A stretch of DNA of 64,000 nucleotides, from positions 1-64,000 of the forward strand of contig NZ_VAJM01000009.1 of the NCBI RefSeq assembly GCF_005771675.1. The letters run 5' to 3'. A program made the translations under genes and the position numbers. Positions within the stretch are counted from its first letter, which is position 1, and every line of letters starts with the position of its first letter. This DNA comes from Hymenobacter jeollabukensis (GTDB lineage Bacteria > Bacteroidota > Bacteroidia > Cytophagales > Hymenobacteraceae). The notes under the pieces were generated by a model. That model searched no databases, was not told where the DNA came from, and was given only the letters and a program-made list of their open reading frames with translations. Shown one piece after another: positions 24,427-31,470 of the stretch.

Positions 24427-24984
24427 ATGCTCGATTTACAGCTGCTGCCCCTCGCCGAGCTGCGCACCCCACGCCTCGTGTTGCGCCGCATCACCCCGGC
24501 TGACGCCCCGGCGCTGTTTGCCCTCCGCACCGATGCCCAGGTGCTAACCTACCTGGACCGGGAGCCCGAAAACTCGCTGGCCGACATCGAGGCGCTGATC
24601 GGCCGCATCGACGAAAACCTGGCCAGCAACACCGGTGTCAACTGGGCGGTGGCGCGGGCGGAGGACGAGGCGCAGCTGATCGGTACCTGCGGCCTGTGGC
24701 GCCTGATACCCGAGCACCACCGCGGCGAAATCGGCTACATGCTCAGCCCGGCGGCCTGGGGAGCGGGCCTGATGGCCGAAGCCGCCGCCGCCGTGTGCCG
24801 TTACGGCTTCGAGCAGCTGAAGCTGCACAGCATCGAGGGCAACGTGAACCCGCACAACGCCGCTTCTATTCGGCTGCTGGAGCAGCTGGGCTTCGTGCGG
24901 GAGGCGTATTTCCGCGAGAACTACTACTGCCGCGGGCAGTTTCTCGACTCGGCCATTTACTCCCTGCTGGCGCCGCGTCAGTAA
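24427..24984 (+). CDS. GNAT family N-acetyltransferase (RimJ/RimL type)
   Basis: A 185-residue protein with the RimJ/RimL pattern: LRTPRLVLRRITPADAPALF at the N-terminus, GTCGLWRL, the acetyl-CoA-binding EIGYMLSPAAWGAGLMAEA, and HNAASIRLLEQLGFVREAYF. Members acetylate N-termini of ribosomal proteins or small amines; the substrate here is unknown. It starts at ATG 24427 with no signal, and lies in a row of plus-strand single genes. Confidence 0.9.
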   Translation: MLDLQLLPLAELRTPRLVLRRITPADAPALFALRTDAQVLTYLDREPENSLADIEALIGRIDENLASNTGVNWAVARAEDEAQLIGTCGLWRLIPEHHRGEIGYMLSPAAWGAGLMAEAAAAVCRYGFEQLKLHSIEGNVNPHNAASIRLLEQLGFVREAYFRENYYCRGQFLDSAIYSLLAPRQ

Positions 24985-25068
24985 GCATCGGGAGGCGGAG
25001 TCGGCCCGTGGTTGCGCCGGCTGCCCCTTGTTTCGCTGGCCAAACCCTGGCTTTTCTTCCGCATTTCC

Positions 25069-26001
25069 ATGCTTTTTCGCCTGCCTTTCCGCCTGCGCCG
25101 GGCTCCGCTGCTGCTGGCCGCGGCCCTGAGCCTGGCCGCCTTCCGCGCCGACGACCCGCGCGACCCGGGCCGGGTGGAGCACCTGGCCGATTTTCCGTCG
25201 AAGTTCGTCAAGCCCCGGCACGTGGACGTGTGGCTGCCCGCCGACTACCCCCGGCCCGGCCGCCGCTACGCCGTGCTCTACCTGCACGACGGGCAGAACC
25301 TCTTCCACCCGGCCAGCAGCTACGGCGGCGTGGCCTGGGAAGTCGACAGCACGCTGGCCCGGCTGCAGCAGCGCGGCGCGGTGCGCCCCGACGTCATCGT
25401 GGTGGGCGTGTGGAATACCGACCGGCGCTTCCACGAGTATTGCCCGGCCAAGCCCTATCAGCTGCTGAGCGCCGCCCGCAAGACGCAGCTGGCGCAGGAA
25501 GGCCTGCTGCCGGACGCGCCGCAGTCCGACGAGTACCTGCGCTTCCTGGTGCAGGAGCTGAAGCCCTACGTCAACGGGCACTACCAGACCGATAAGCGGC
25601 GGCAAAGCACCTTTATCGGCGGCAGCAGCATGGGCGGGCTGATTTCGCTCTACGCCGCCGTGGAGTACCCCAAAGTGTTCGGCGGGGCGGCCTGCCTCTC
25701 CACGCACTGGCCGCTGAGCCTACAGGACAACACCCCGGACTTCACCAACGCCTGCCTGCGCTACCTGGACGAGCACCTGCCCGCCAAGAACCCGCGCCCG
25801 CGCCTGTATTTTGACTTCGGCACTGCCACCCTCGATGCGCGCTACGAGCAGCACCAGCGCCGCATCGACAGCCTGCTGCAAGCCAAGGGCTACACCGGCC
25901 GGGACTGGCTGACGCGCAAGTACGAGGGCGCGGCGCACAGCGAGGCCAGCTGGAAAAAGCGCTTCGAGGTGCCGGCCCGCTTCCTGTTGAAGGTGAAGTA
26001 G
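25069..26001 (+). CDS. Esterase-type alpha/beta hydrolase, exported
   Basis: A 310-residue hydrolase of the esterase D / enterochelin esterase type. The ATG at 25069 starts a hydrophobic export signal (MLFRLPFRLRRAPLLLAAAL). Visible elements are YAVLYLHDGQNLF, the nucleophile elbow GGSSMGGLISLYA with Ser near residue 187, the Asp in LYFDFGTATLD and the likely His in GAAHSEASW. Such enzymes cleave carboxylic esters, including feruloyl, acetyl and siderophore esters. Nothing in the neighbours narrows the substrate. Confidence 0.87.
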   Translation: MLFRLPFRLRRAPLLLAAALSLAAFRADDPRDPGRVEHLADFPSKFVKPRHVDVWLPADYPRPGRRYAVLYLHDGQNLFHPASSYGGVAWEVDSTLARLQQRGAVRPDVIVVGVWNTDRRFHEYCPAKPYQLLSAARKTQLAQEGLLPDAPQSDEYLRFLVQELKPYVNGHYQTDKRRQSTFIGGSSMGGLISLYAAVEYPKVFGGAACLSTHWPLSLQDNTPDFTNACLRYLDEHLPAKNPRPRLYFDFGTATLDARYEQHQRRIDSLLQAKGYTGRDWLTRKYEGAAHSEASWKKRFEVPARFLLKVK

Positions 26002-26032
26002 CTACCAGCGCCGTTGCCGGTACTTTCGCGCT

Positions 26033-26683
26033 ATGTCTCCACTGATGATAGTCCGCTTTTTGGGTCGGGTGCTCCTACACGTGCTGCTGGTTTTTGCGGC
26101 CGCGGTGGGCCTGCTGGTACTGTTCGTCGGCGTTAACGCTTACCTGGCGGTGCGCGAGGTCGAGCGGCTGGGGTTGCGGCGGGACGTAGCGCCCGGGGTG
26201 ACGACGGCCGGCGTGCAGCGGGTGCGGGCCGGAATGGGCGTCGAAGAAGTGACGCGGGAGCTTGGGCGGCCTTACGAAGTGAGCGTGGAGATGAGCATGG
26301 GGCACAACCTGAACTGCCCCGGGCCGATGACGCCGGAATCAGCGCCGGTCGGCTCTGCAACCAGCCTGCCCAGGGTGCTGGATCAGCTGCGGGCCGATAC
26401 GCTACGGTATTGTTGCCCGGCCTACCGCCACAACCGGCAGGACTACATCTACTTCAAGCTGGAATACTCCCACCCGGTACCGGCGGCGGGCGAATACCCG
26501 ATGGTGAGCGTGTCGTTGGACGACTGCGGGCAGGTTTACGGCGTGCACGTAGGCCATTACCGGCATCAGGTGGCCTTCTGGGATGATAATTACCTGCCGG
26601 TGTACTTGTATTCCTGCTGCGAGGGTGGAAAGGAGCAACGGTTTGTGTTGCTGGAAAGCCTGCGCCGCTTGCTCGGAAAGTAA
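26033..26683 (+). CDS. Membrane-anchored protein of unknown function, BamE-like motif
   Basis: A 216-residue protein with one N-terminal membrane helix (about residues 10-36, VLLHVLLVFAAAVGLLVLF) and a periplasmic or outer domain. After the helix, VQRVRAGMGVEEVTRELGRP resembles the SmpA/BamE start, in which a helix with Gly-Met is followed by a short strand. Six Cys (for example NCPGP, CCPAY, SCCEGG) could form disulfides. It was not assigned to a known family. It starts at ATG 26033 just after the esterase gene and could be co-transcribed. Confidence 0.7.
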   Translation: MSPLMIVRFLGRVLLHVLLVFAAAVGLLVLFVGVNAYLAVREVERLGLRRDVAPGVTTAGVQRVRAGMGVEEVTRELGRPYEVSVEMSMGHNLNCPGPMTPESAPVGSATSLPRVLDQLRADTLRYCCPAYRHNRQDYIYFKLEYSHPVPAAGEYPMVSVSLDDCGQVYGVHVGHYRHQVAFWDDNYLPVYLYSCCEGGKEQRFVLLESLRRLLGK

Positions 26684-26744
26684 GCCGGGCAACCCTACCG
26701 CCGTCCGGCAGTAAGAAGGCAGGTACATCCATTAGCTGCCATCC

Positions 26745-28115
26745 ATGAAAAAACTGCCGCTGCTGCTGCCCGCTGCCCTGTTGCTGCTGGCCGCGTGCAA
26801 TCAGAACGCTAAAACTGCCGAAACATCCACGCCTGCTCCGCCGCCGCCCGCCACGGCCGATACGGCCGCCGCCACCGGCAGCCGCGTGGAGCTGCCCCCG
26901 CCCAACGCCACCAAGTCCGTCACCAAGCGCGTCGACATCATCGACTGGCCGGCCGGCAAGACGCCCGTAGCCCCGGCCGGCTTCACCGTCACCAAGTATG
27001 CCGACGGCTTCGAGGGCCCGCGCTGGCTGTACGTGCTGCCCAACGGCGACGTGCTGGTGGCCGAAGCCAGCACCATCCCGATGGGCGTCAAGAAGAAAAT
27101 TGCCGCCGAGCTGAACCTCGACAAGTCGCGCGCCCTGCGCGAGAGCAGCGCCAACCGCATCACCCTGCTGCGCGACGCCAACAAGGACGGCCAGCCCGAG
27201 GTGCGCGAAACCTTCCTGACGGCCGCCAACGGCCTCAACCAGCCCTTCGGCATGCTGCTGATCGGCGACTATTTCTACGTGGCCAACACCGACGGCGTGC
27301 TGCGCTTCCCCTACCAGGCCGGGCAGACCAGGCTCGGCGGTCAGGGCCAGAAAATCATGACCCTGCCCAAGGGCGGCTACAACAACCACTGGACCCGCAA
27401 CCTGCTGGCCGGGCCCGATGGCAAGCAGATTTACGTGTCCGTCGGCTCGGGCTCCAACGTGCAGGAGCACGGCCCGGCCAACGAAATCCGCCGGGCCAAC
27501 ATTCTGCGCATCAATGCCGACGGCTCGGGCGAGCAGGTGTACGCCAGCGGCCTGCGCAACCCCGTGGGCATGGCCTGGAACCCCGCGACCAAGCAGCTCT
27601 GGACGGCCGTCAACGAGCGCGACGAGCTGGGCGACGACCTCGTGCCCGACTACCTGACCAGCGTGCGGGAGGGCGGCTTCTACGGCTGGCCCTACGCCTA
27701 CTTTGGCCCGCACGAAGACCCGCGCCGCCAGGGCGAGCGGCCCGAGCTGGTGCAGAAAACCATCGTGCCCGACGTGCCGCTGGGCCCGCACACCGCCTCG
27801 CTCGGCCTGGCGTTCTACGACGCCAAAGCCTTTCCTGCCAAGTACCAGGGCGGCGCCTTTATCGGCCAGCACGGCTCCTGGAACCGCTCGGCCTACTCGG
27901 GCTACAAGGTGGTATTCGTACCCTTCAGCGGCGGCAAGCCCAGCGGCCCGCCCGAAGACTTCCTGACCGGCTTCCTGGCCGGCGGCGAAAAAGCTTACGG
28001 CCGCCCCGTCGGCACTTTCGTCGCCCCCGACGGCGCCCTGCTCGTCACCGACGACGCGGCCAACACCATCTGGCGCGTGGCGGCCAGCAGCGGCACGGCC
28101 GCCGGCAGCCGGTAA
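26745..28115 (+). CDS. PQQ-dependent sugar dehydrogenase (sorbosone dehydrogenase type), lipoprotein
   Basis: A 456-residue lipoprotein (lipobox LLAAC, Cys at about residue 18) followed by an Ala/Pro/Thr linker and a six-bladed propeller. Motifs: GFEGPRWLYVLPNGDVLVAE, NQPFGMLLIGDYFYVANTDG, NNHWTRNLLAGPDG, YVSVGSGSN, LRINADGSGEQVYASGLRNPVGMAW, TAVNERDELGDDLVPDY, GFYGWPYAYFG, FIGQHGSWNRS. This is the L-sorbosone dehydrogenase branch, distinct from the T9SS enzyme at 1068-2480. Both would need PQQ; no PQQ synthesis gene is in the window. A stem-loop and palindromic repeat follow the stop. Confidence 0.9.
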   Translation: MKKLPLLLPAALLLLAACNQNAKTAETSTPAPPPPATADTAAATGSRVELPPPNATKSVTKRVDIIDWPAGKTPVAPAGFTVTKYADGFEGPRWLYVLPNGDVLVAEASTIPMGVKKKIAAELNLDKSRALRESSANRITLLRDANKDGQPEVRETFLTAANGLNQPFGMLLIGDYFYVANTDGVLRFPYQAGQTRLGGQGQKIMTLPKGGYNNHWTRNLLAGPDGKQIYVSVGSGSNVQEHGPANEIRRANILRINADGSGEQVYASGLRNPVGMAWNPATKQLWTAVNERDELGDDLVPDYLTSVREGGFYGWPYAYFGPHEDPRRQGERPELVQKTIVPDVPLGPHTASLGLAFYDAKAFPAKYQGGAFIGQHGSWNRSAYSGYKVVFVPFSGGKPSGPPEDFLTGFLAGGEKAYGRPVGTFVAPDGALLVTDDAANTIWRVAASSGTAAGSR

Positions 28116-28132
28116 GAGCGCCCAAACAAGCC

Positions 28133-28324
28133 CGTCATCCTGAGCAACGCGAAGGACCTTCCTCAAGCCTCGCACCAACCGAAAAGCGCAGCCACCAACG
28201 CCCTACTTTTGGGCAAGGTGGCTGCGCTTCTTGGTTAGTTTCCGTTGCCGAAAAAGCGTCTGCTCATTGTCGGTTGCGGCAGTGCAGGGTGTGAGGAAGG
28301 TCCTTTGCGTTGCTCAGGATGACG
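28133..28324. repeat. Palindromic dispersed repeat, CGTCATCCTGAGC type
   Basis: Arms at 28133-28165 and 28292-28324 are reverse complements in 32 of 33 positions; both contain GTCATCCTGAGCAACGC and AAGGACCTTCCTCA. This resembles a dispersed repeat (GTCATCCTGAGCGAAGCGAAGG type) known from many bacterial genomes. Between the arms lies the terminator of the dehydrogenase gene. A sister element occurs at 55218-55320. Confidence 0.85.
28184..28229 (+). terminator. Stem-loop after the dehydrogenase gene
   Basis: A 13-bp perfect stem AAGCGCAGCCACC / GGTGGCTGCGCTT with a 20-nt loop. The T run is weak, so its strength is uncertain. Confidence 0.55.
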
Positions 28325-28345
28325 TTCTGTTTCGGCAGGCGGTGC

Positions 28346-28353
28346 TACCTTGC
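28346..28353 (+). promoter_or_regulatory. Probable -7 box of the riboswitch leader
   Basis: TACCTTGC lies about 35 bases before the aptamer. It matches TAnnTTTG in 6 of 8 positions and resembles the box of the S9 peptidase gene. Confidence 0.4.
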
Positions 28354-28387
28354 ACCCCGTTCTTTGCCATCCGCAATTGCCGTAGAA

Positions 28388-28553
28388 AGGTGCCGGGCTC
28401 CCGAGTTCGGCTGAAAAAGGAACCGTGTGTGATTCACGGGCTGACGCGCAACTGTAAGTAACACTACCCCGGGCAGCCCCCGCAGGCCATTGCTTCGTGC
28501 CCCGAAGCGAGAAGGCCGGCCGCCCCGTTACGAGCCAGGAGACTTGCCTACCT
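28388..28553 (+). ncRNA. Cobalamin riboswitch (class I type)
   Basis: The conserved blocks occur in the right order: AGGTGCC (closing stem with TGCCTACCT at the 3' end), GGCTGAAAAAGGAA, TGTGTGATTCACGGGCTGACG, GCGCAACTGTAAG, GGCCATTGCTTC, GAGAAGGCC, and the B12 box GAGCCAGGAGACTTGCC. The AGGT (28388-28391) and ACCT (28550-28553) pair as P1. Unlike the second riboswitch at 63246-63443, no cobalamin uptake or synthesis gene follows; the next gene is an acyl-CoA thioesterase, with a terminator just before its start. Confidence 0.85.
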
Positions 28554-28681
28554 ACGACGTGACGCGCGCTTCCGCGACCTGAAGCTGCCGTCGGGCCAAT
28601 TGATGCCGCACTGCCGCTGCCGGGGCCACGCTGCCCGGGCCGGGGCGGGCGCGTCCGTATGGGTCCGGGGCGGAGTAGGGC

Positions 28682-28721
28682 AAGGGAGGAGCGCGGCCGT
28701 TGCGGCTTCATCCTCCTTTTT
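28682..28721 (+). terminator. Terminator abutting the thioesterase start, likely riboswitch expression platform
   Basis: Stem AAGGGAGGA (28682-28690) pairs with TCCTCCTTT (28711-28719), with an inner GGCCG/CGGCT hairpin, followed by five T ending four bases before the ATG. Its place downstream of a cobalamin aptamer suggests transcription control. Confidence 0.65.
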
Positions 28722-28724
28722 CGC

Positions 28725-29114
28725 ATGACTCCGGACCTCGCCCCGCGCATTGCCGCCGCCGAAACCCGCCTGTTCAAGGCCGTGTTTCCGAACACCACCA
28801 ACCACTACGACACGCTTTTCGGCGGCACGGCCATGCAGCTCATGGACGAAGTGGCCTTCATTGCCGCCACTCGCTTCAGCCGCAAGCGCATGGTCACCGT
28901 TTCCTCCGACCGTATCAACTTCCGCATGCCCATTCCGGCCGGTACCATTGTGGAGCTGGTGGGCCGCATTGCGCGCATCGGCACCAAGAGCCTAGACGTG
29001 ACGGTGGACATTCACATCGAGGAAATGTACTCCGACGTGCGCCTGCACGCCGTGTCGGGCACCTTCACCTTCGTGGCCATCGACGAGCACAAGGTGCCCG
29101 TCAGCGTACTCTAA
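28725..29114 (+). CDS. Acyl-CoA thioesterase (hotdog fold, YciA/BACH type)
   Basis: A 129-residue hotdog-fold enzyme hydrolysing acyl-CoA to fatty acid and CoA. The start at 28725 (MTPDLAPRIAAAETRLFKAV) fits the family; upstream codons belong to the leader. Family marks are FPNTTNHYDTLFGGTAMQLMDE with the catalytic Asn/Asp region and VTVSSDRINFRMPIPAGT. It normally acts as a hexamer in the cytoplasm. No ribosome-binding site is seen because the terminator stem directly precedes the ATG. Control by cobalamin would be unusual for this family. Confidence 0.92.
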   Translation: MTPDLAPRIAAAETRLFKAVFPNTTNHYDTLFGGTAMQLMDEVAFIAATRFSRKRMVTVSSDRINFRMPIPAGTIVELVGRIARIGTKSLDVTVDIHIEEMYSDVRLHAVSGTFTFVAIDEHKVPVSVL

Positions 29115-29188
29115 GCCCGGGCCGCCCCGGCCAATGCGCGGGCCGGAGCCCGCTCAGGCGGAAAGGAGCTTCGGCCCTGGGCTTTTTT
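29113..29188 (+). terminator. Intrinsic terminator of the thioesterase gene
   Basis: Arms AAGCCCGGGCCG (29113-29124, overlapping the stop codon) and CGGCCCTGGGCTT (29172-29184) pair with one bulge and are followed by seven T. The long loop contains a further GC hairpin. Confidence 0.7.
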
Positions 29189-29231
29189 TAGTCCGGGCCG
29201 GCTGGCTGGGTGCGCTTTGCCGCCGAGGCCG

Positions 29232-29239
29232 TAGCTTTG
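29232..29239 (+). promoter_or_regulatory. -7 promoter box TAGCTTTG of the DedA gene
   Basis: Exact match to TAnnTTTG, 22 bases before the start codon. Confidence 0.65.
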
Positions 29240-29261
29240 CGGATCAATCTTTTGCGCCCGC

Positions 29262-29912
29262 ATGGAAATCATCAAGCACCTCATCGATTTTATTCTTCAC
29301 CTCGATAAGCACTTGCTGGATCTGGTGCAGGATTACGGCGTCTGGACGTACGCCATCCTGTTTCTGATCATCTTCGTGGAAACCGGCGTGGTGGTGCTGC
29401 CCTTCCTGCCCGGCGACTCGCTGCTGTTTGCCGCCGGTTCGCTGGCTGCCCTGCCCAACAGCCCGCTGAACGTGGGCCTGCTCATCCTGCTGCTCATCGT
29501 GGCCGCCGTGCTCGGCGACGCGCTCAACTACCACATCGGCGACTATATCGGGCCGCGGGTGTTCCGGCGCGACTACCGTTTCCTGAAGCGGGAACACCTG
29601 TTGCGCACCCAGCAATTCTACGAGAAGCACGGCGCCAAAACCATCATCATTGCCCGCTTTATCCCCATTATCCGCACCTTCGCGCCCTTTATTGCCGGCG
29701 TGGGCACCATGAGCTACAGCCGCTTTCTGGCCTACAACCTAGTCGGTGCGGTGCTGTGGGTGTCGCTGCTGACCGGCGCCGGTTACTTCCTGGGGCAGCT
29801 GCAGTGGATTCAGCAGCACTTCGGGCTATTCACCCTGCTGATTATCGGCGTGTCGGTGCTGCCGGTGGTGTTCGAGTTCATCAAGGCGCGCTTCACTCCC
29901 GCCACGCGCTAA
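29262..29912 (+). CDS. DedA family membrane protein
   Basis: A 216-residue inner-membrane protein of the DedA/VTT superfamily, implicated in lipid-carrier (undecaprenyl phosphate) recycling and membrane homeostasis. It shows FVETGVVVLPFLPGDSLLF near residue 38, GDALNYHIGDYIGPRVF, the amphipathic region RTQQFYEKHGAKTIIIARFIPIIRTFAPFIAGVGTM with the signature FIPIIRTFAPF, and YNLVGAVLWV. About five hydrophobic segments are seen. It starts at ATG 29262 and ends ahead of a terminator, so it is a one-gene unit. Confidence 0.95.
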   Translation: MEIIKHLIDFILHLDKHLLDLVQDYGVWTYAILFLIIFVETGVVVLPFLPGDSLLFAAGSLAALPNSPLNVGLLILLLIVAAVLGDALNYHIGDYIGPRVFRRDYRFLKREHLLRTQQFYEKHGAKTIIIARFIPIIRTFAPFIAGVGTMSYSRFLAYNLVGAVLWVSLLTGAGYFLGQLQWIQQHFGLFTLLIIGVSVLPVVFEFIKARFTPATR

Positions 29913-29940
29913 CTGGTATTTGGACAATAGAAAGTTGCAG

Positions 29941-29977
29941 TCCGCCCCGAGCCGCTTTGGCCGGGGCGGATTTTTTT
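29941..29977 (+). terminator. Intrinsic terminator of the DedA gene
   Basis: Stem TCCGCCCC/GGGGCGGA with a 14-nt loop and seven T. Confidence 0.85.
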
Positions 29978-30012
29978 GTTTGTTCGGCTCCGAAACCAAC
30001 CAGCAAGGGCGC

Positions 30013-30756
30013 ATGAACCGGGAATTTGGCCTGATCGGGCGGACACTGACGCATTCATTTTCGCCCACCTACTTCCAGCGCAAGTTCGAGCACCTCGGGC
30101 TGGACGATTGTACTTACGACGCCTTCGAGCTGGCCGACATCCAGCAGCTGCCTGCTCTGCTGGCCGCCCACCCGCAGCTGCGGGGCCTGAACGTGACCAT
30201 TCCCTACAAGGAGCAGATCATCCCCTACCTCGACGAGCTGGCGCCCTCGGCCGGCCGCGTGGGCGCCGTCAACACCGTGCAGTTCGGGCCCGAGGGGCGG
30301 CTGATTGGCCACAACACCGACTACGCCGGCTTCCGCGACTCGCTGCGGCGCTTCTACCCGTTGCGCGGGGCGGCGGCCGGAGCGCTGGTGCTCGGTACCG
30401 GCGGCGCGGCCAAGGCCGTGGAAGTAGCCCTGCGCGAGCTGGACATCCGCTACTGGCTGGTCTCGCGCGACCCGCTCAGCCGCGGCCTCACCTACGCCGA
30501 CCTCACGCCCCGCCTGCTGGCCGAGCACACGCTTATCATCAACACCACGCCGCTGGGCACCTATCCGCAGGTGGAGAGCTACCCCGACATCCCGTACGCG
30601 CTGCTCACCCCCCAGCACTACCTCTTCGACCTGGTATACAACCCGCGTGAAACCGAGTTTCTGCGCCGGGGCCGGGAACTAGGCACCCACACCCAGAACG
30701 GCTTCGAAATGCTCTGCCTGCAAGCCGAAGCTGCCTGGGTTATCTGGAACCAGTGA
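30013..30756 (+). CDS. aroE: Shikimate dehydrogenase
   Basis: A 247-residue enzyme reducing 3-dehydroshikimate to shikimate with NADPH, step four of aromatic amino acid synthesis. The ATG at 30013 opens MNREFGLIGRTLTHSFSP, with the shikimate-binding SFSP. Further motifs are LNVTIPYKEQIIPYLDEL with catalytic Lys, GAVNTVQF, GHNTDYAGF with the catalytic Asp, and the nucleotide loop VLGTGGAAKAV. It ends YNPRETEFLRRG...TQNGFEML, as in other AroE proteins. A repeat-armed inverted repeat begins directly after the stop. Confidence 0.96.
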   Translation: MNREFGLIGRTLTHSFSPTYFQRKFEHLGLDDCTYDAFELADIQQLPALLAAHPQLRGLNVTIPYKEQIIPYLDELAPSAGRVGAVNTVQFGPEGRLIGHNTDYAGFRDSLRRFYPLRGAAAGALVLGTGGAAKAVEVALRELDIRYWLVSRDPLSRGLTYADLTPRLLAEHTLIINTTPLGTYPQVESYPDIPYALLTPQHYLFDLVYNPRETEFLRRGRELGTHTQNGFEMLCLQAEAAWVIWNQ

Positions 30757-30872
30757 GGTGGTGAAATGGTGAGGTGGTGAAATGGTGAGTGCCGTTCTGG
30801 CTGCGCAAGCTGTGCAGTTCCGTGCCTTCCAAACATCAACCTCACTATTTCACCACTCACCATTTCACCAAT
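30757..30872. repeat. Inverted repeat with GGTGAAAT-type tandem arms
   Basis: The 5' arm (30757-30791) is GGTGGTGAAATGGTGAG repeated almost twice; the 3' arm (30839-30872) is its reverse complement with one indel and about two substitutions. The 46-nt spacer is unlike the arms. It begins at the first base after the aroE stop. A bidirectional terminator follows two bases later. Confidence 0.85.
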
Positions 30873-30873
30873 G

Positions 30874-30913
30874 AAAAAAGCCCACCGGCGGTGTGTCAGA
30901 CCGGTGGGCTTTT
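30874..30913. terminator. Bidirectional terminator between aroE and the small minus-strand gene
   Basis: Stem AAAAGCCCACCGG (30876-30888) / CCGGTGGGCTTTT (30901-30913) has A and T runs on both sides, suiting both convergent genes. Confidence 0.85.
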
Positions 30914-30962
30914 CAAGCAGGTGTGGTAGTAAGCGCAGCGGGTAGCTGCGGCGGCGCGGAAA

Positions 30963-31142
30963 TTATTTCTGGAAGATCCAGCGGCAGCCGGGCTGGTACT
31001 TCTTGTATACCGGGCGGTGCATCCCCGTCTTGCCGCGGCGGCCGAAGTTGGCCGGCCGGGCCGCAGCAGCCTCCAGCGAAGGCAGCAGCAGGGCAACAAC
31101 CAGGAAGAACGAAGCGAGGCGGGCGAGGAGGGAAGCTTTCAT
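30963..31142 (-). CDS. Small secreted basic protein, unknown function
   Basis: A 59-residue product from the ATG at 31142. A clear signal peptide (MKASLLARLASFFLVVALLL, cut after EAAAA) leaves a mature peptide of about 35 residues, Arg/Lys/Gly-rich with PANFGRRGKTGMHRPVYKK and one Cys near the end (PGCRWIFQK). I do not recognise a family. It is flanked by a terminator on its 3' side. The signal peptide, codon use and a terminator of its own support it as real. Confidence 0.6.
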   Translation of the reverse strand: MKASLLARLASFFLVVALLLPSLEAAAARPANFGRRGKTGMHRPVYKKYQPGCRWIFQK

Positions 31143-31350
31143 GATCTTGACAGAGAAGAGTTTCGGGAGGAGCGTGCGGGCCGTTGTGCCCGTTCGACAT
31201 GACAAAGGTGCAGCGGCCGGCCCCCTGCCCGCCGGGAGTTTCGGCGAGCCAAGCGTTCTGCTGTGCGAACGGCTCCCCCGCCGCGCCGAGGGTATCGGCG
31301 CGGCTTCGGGCTGTTGGTCGCCGCCCACGACCCCACCGCCCTGGCCCATC
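31143..31350. other. Intergenic leader region
   Basis: Upstream of the small secreted protein gene and downstream of the TonB receptor terminator. Open frames exist on both strands, but none has a plausible start or family resemblance. I see no clear TAnnTTTG box. Confidence 0.4.
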
Positions 31351-31387
31351 AAAAAAACGGCCGGCACTTCCGCAGAAATGCCGGCCG
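31351..31387 (-). terminator. Intrinsic terminator of the TonB-dependent receptor gene
   Basis: On the minus strand the stem CGGCCGGCATT / AGTGCCGGCCG (one G-T pair, 8-nt loop) is followed by seven T. It lies 84 bases beyond the receptor stop, after the heptamer repeat. Confidence 0.85.
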
Positions 31388-31420
31388 CCCTGATACCCCA
31401 GGCACTCAACCAAGTATGCC

Positions 31421-31470
31421 CTAACTCCTAACTCCTAACTCCTAACTCCTAACTCCTAACTCCTAACTCC
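31421..31470. repeat. Seven perfect tandem copies of CTAACTC
   Basis: 50 bases made of the heptamer CTAACTC (GAGTTAG on the coding strand), seven full copies, immediately next to the receptor stop codon at 31471. No substitutions are seen, so it is recent or actively maintained by slippage. Unlike the other boundary repeats it has no complementary arm. Confidence 0.95.
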
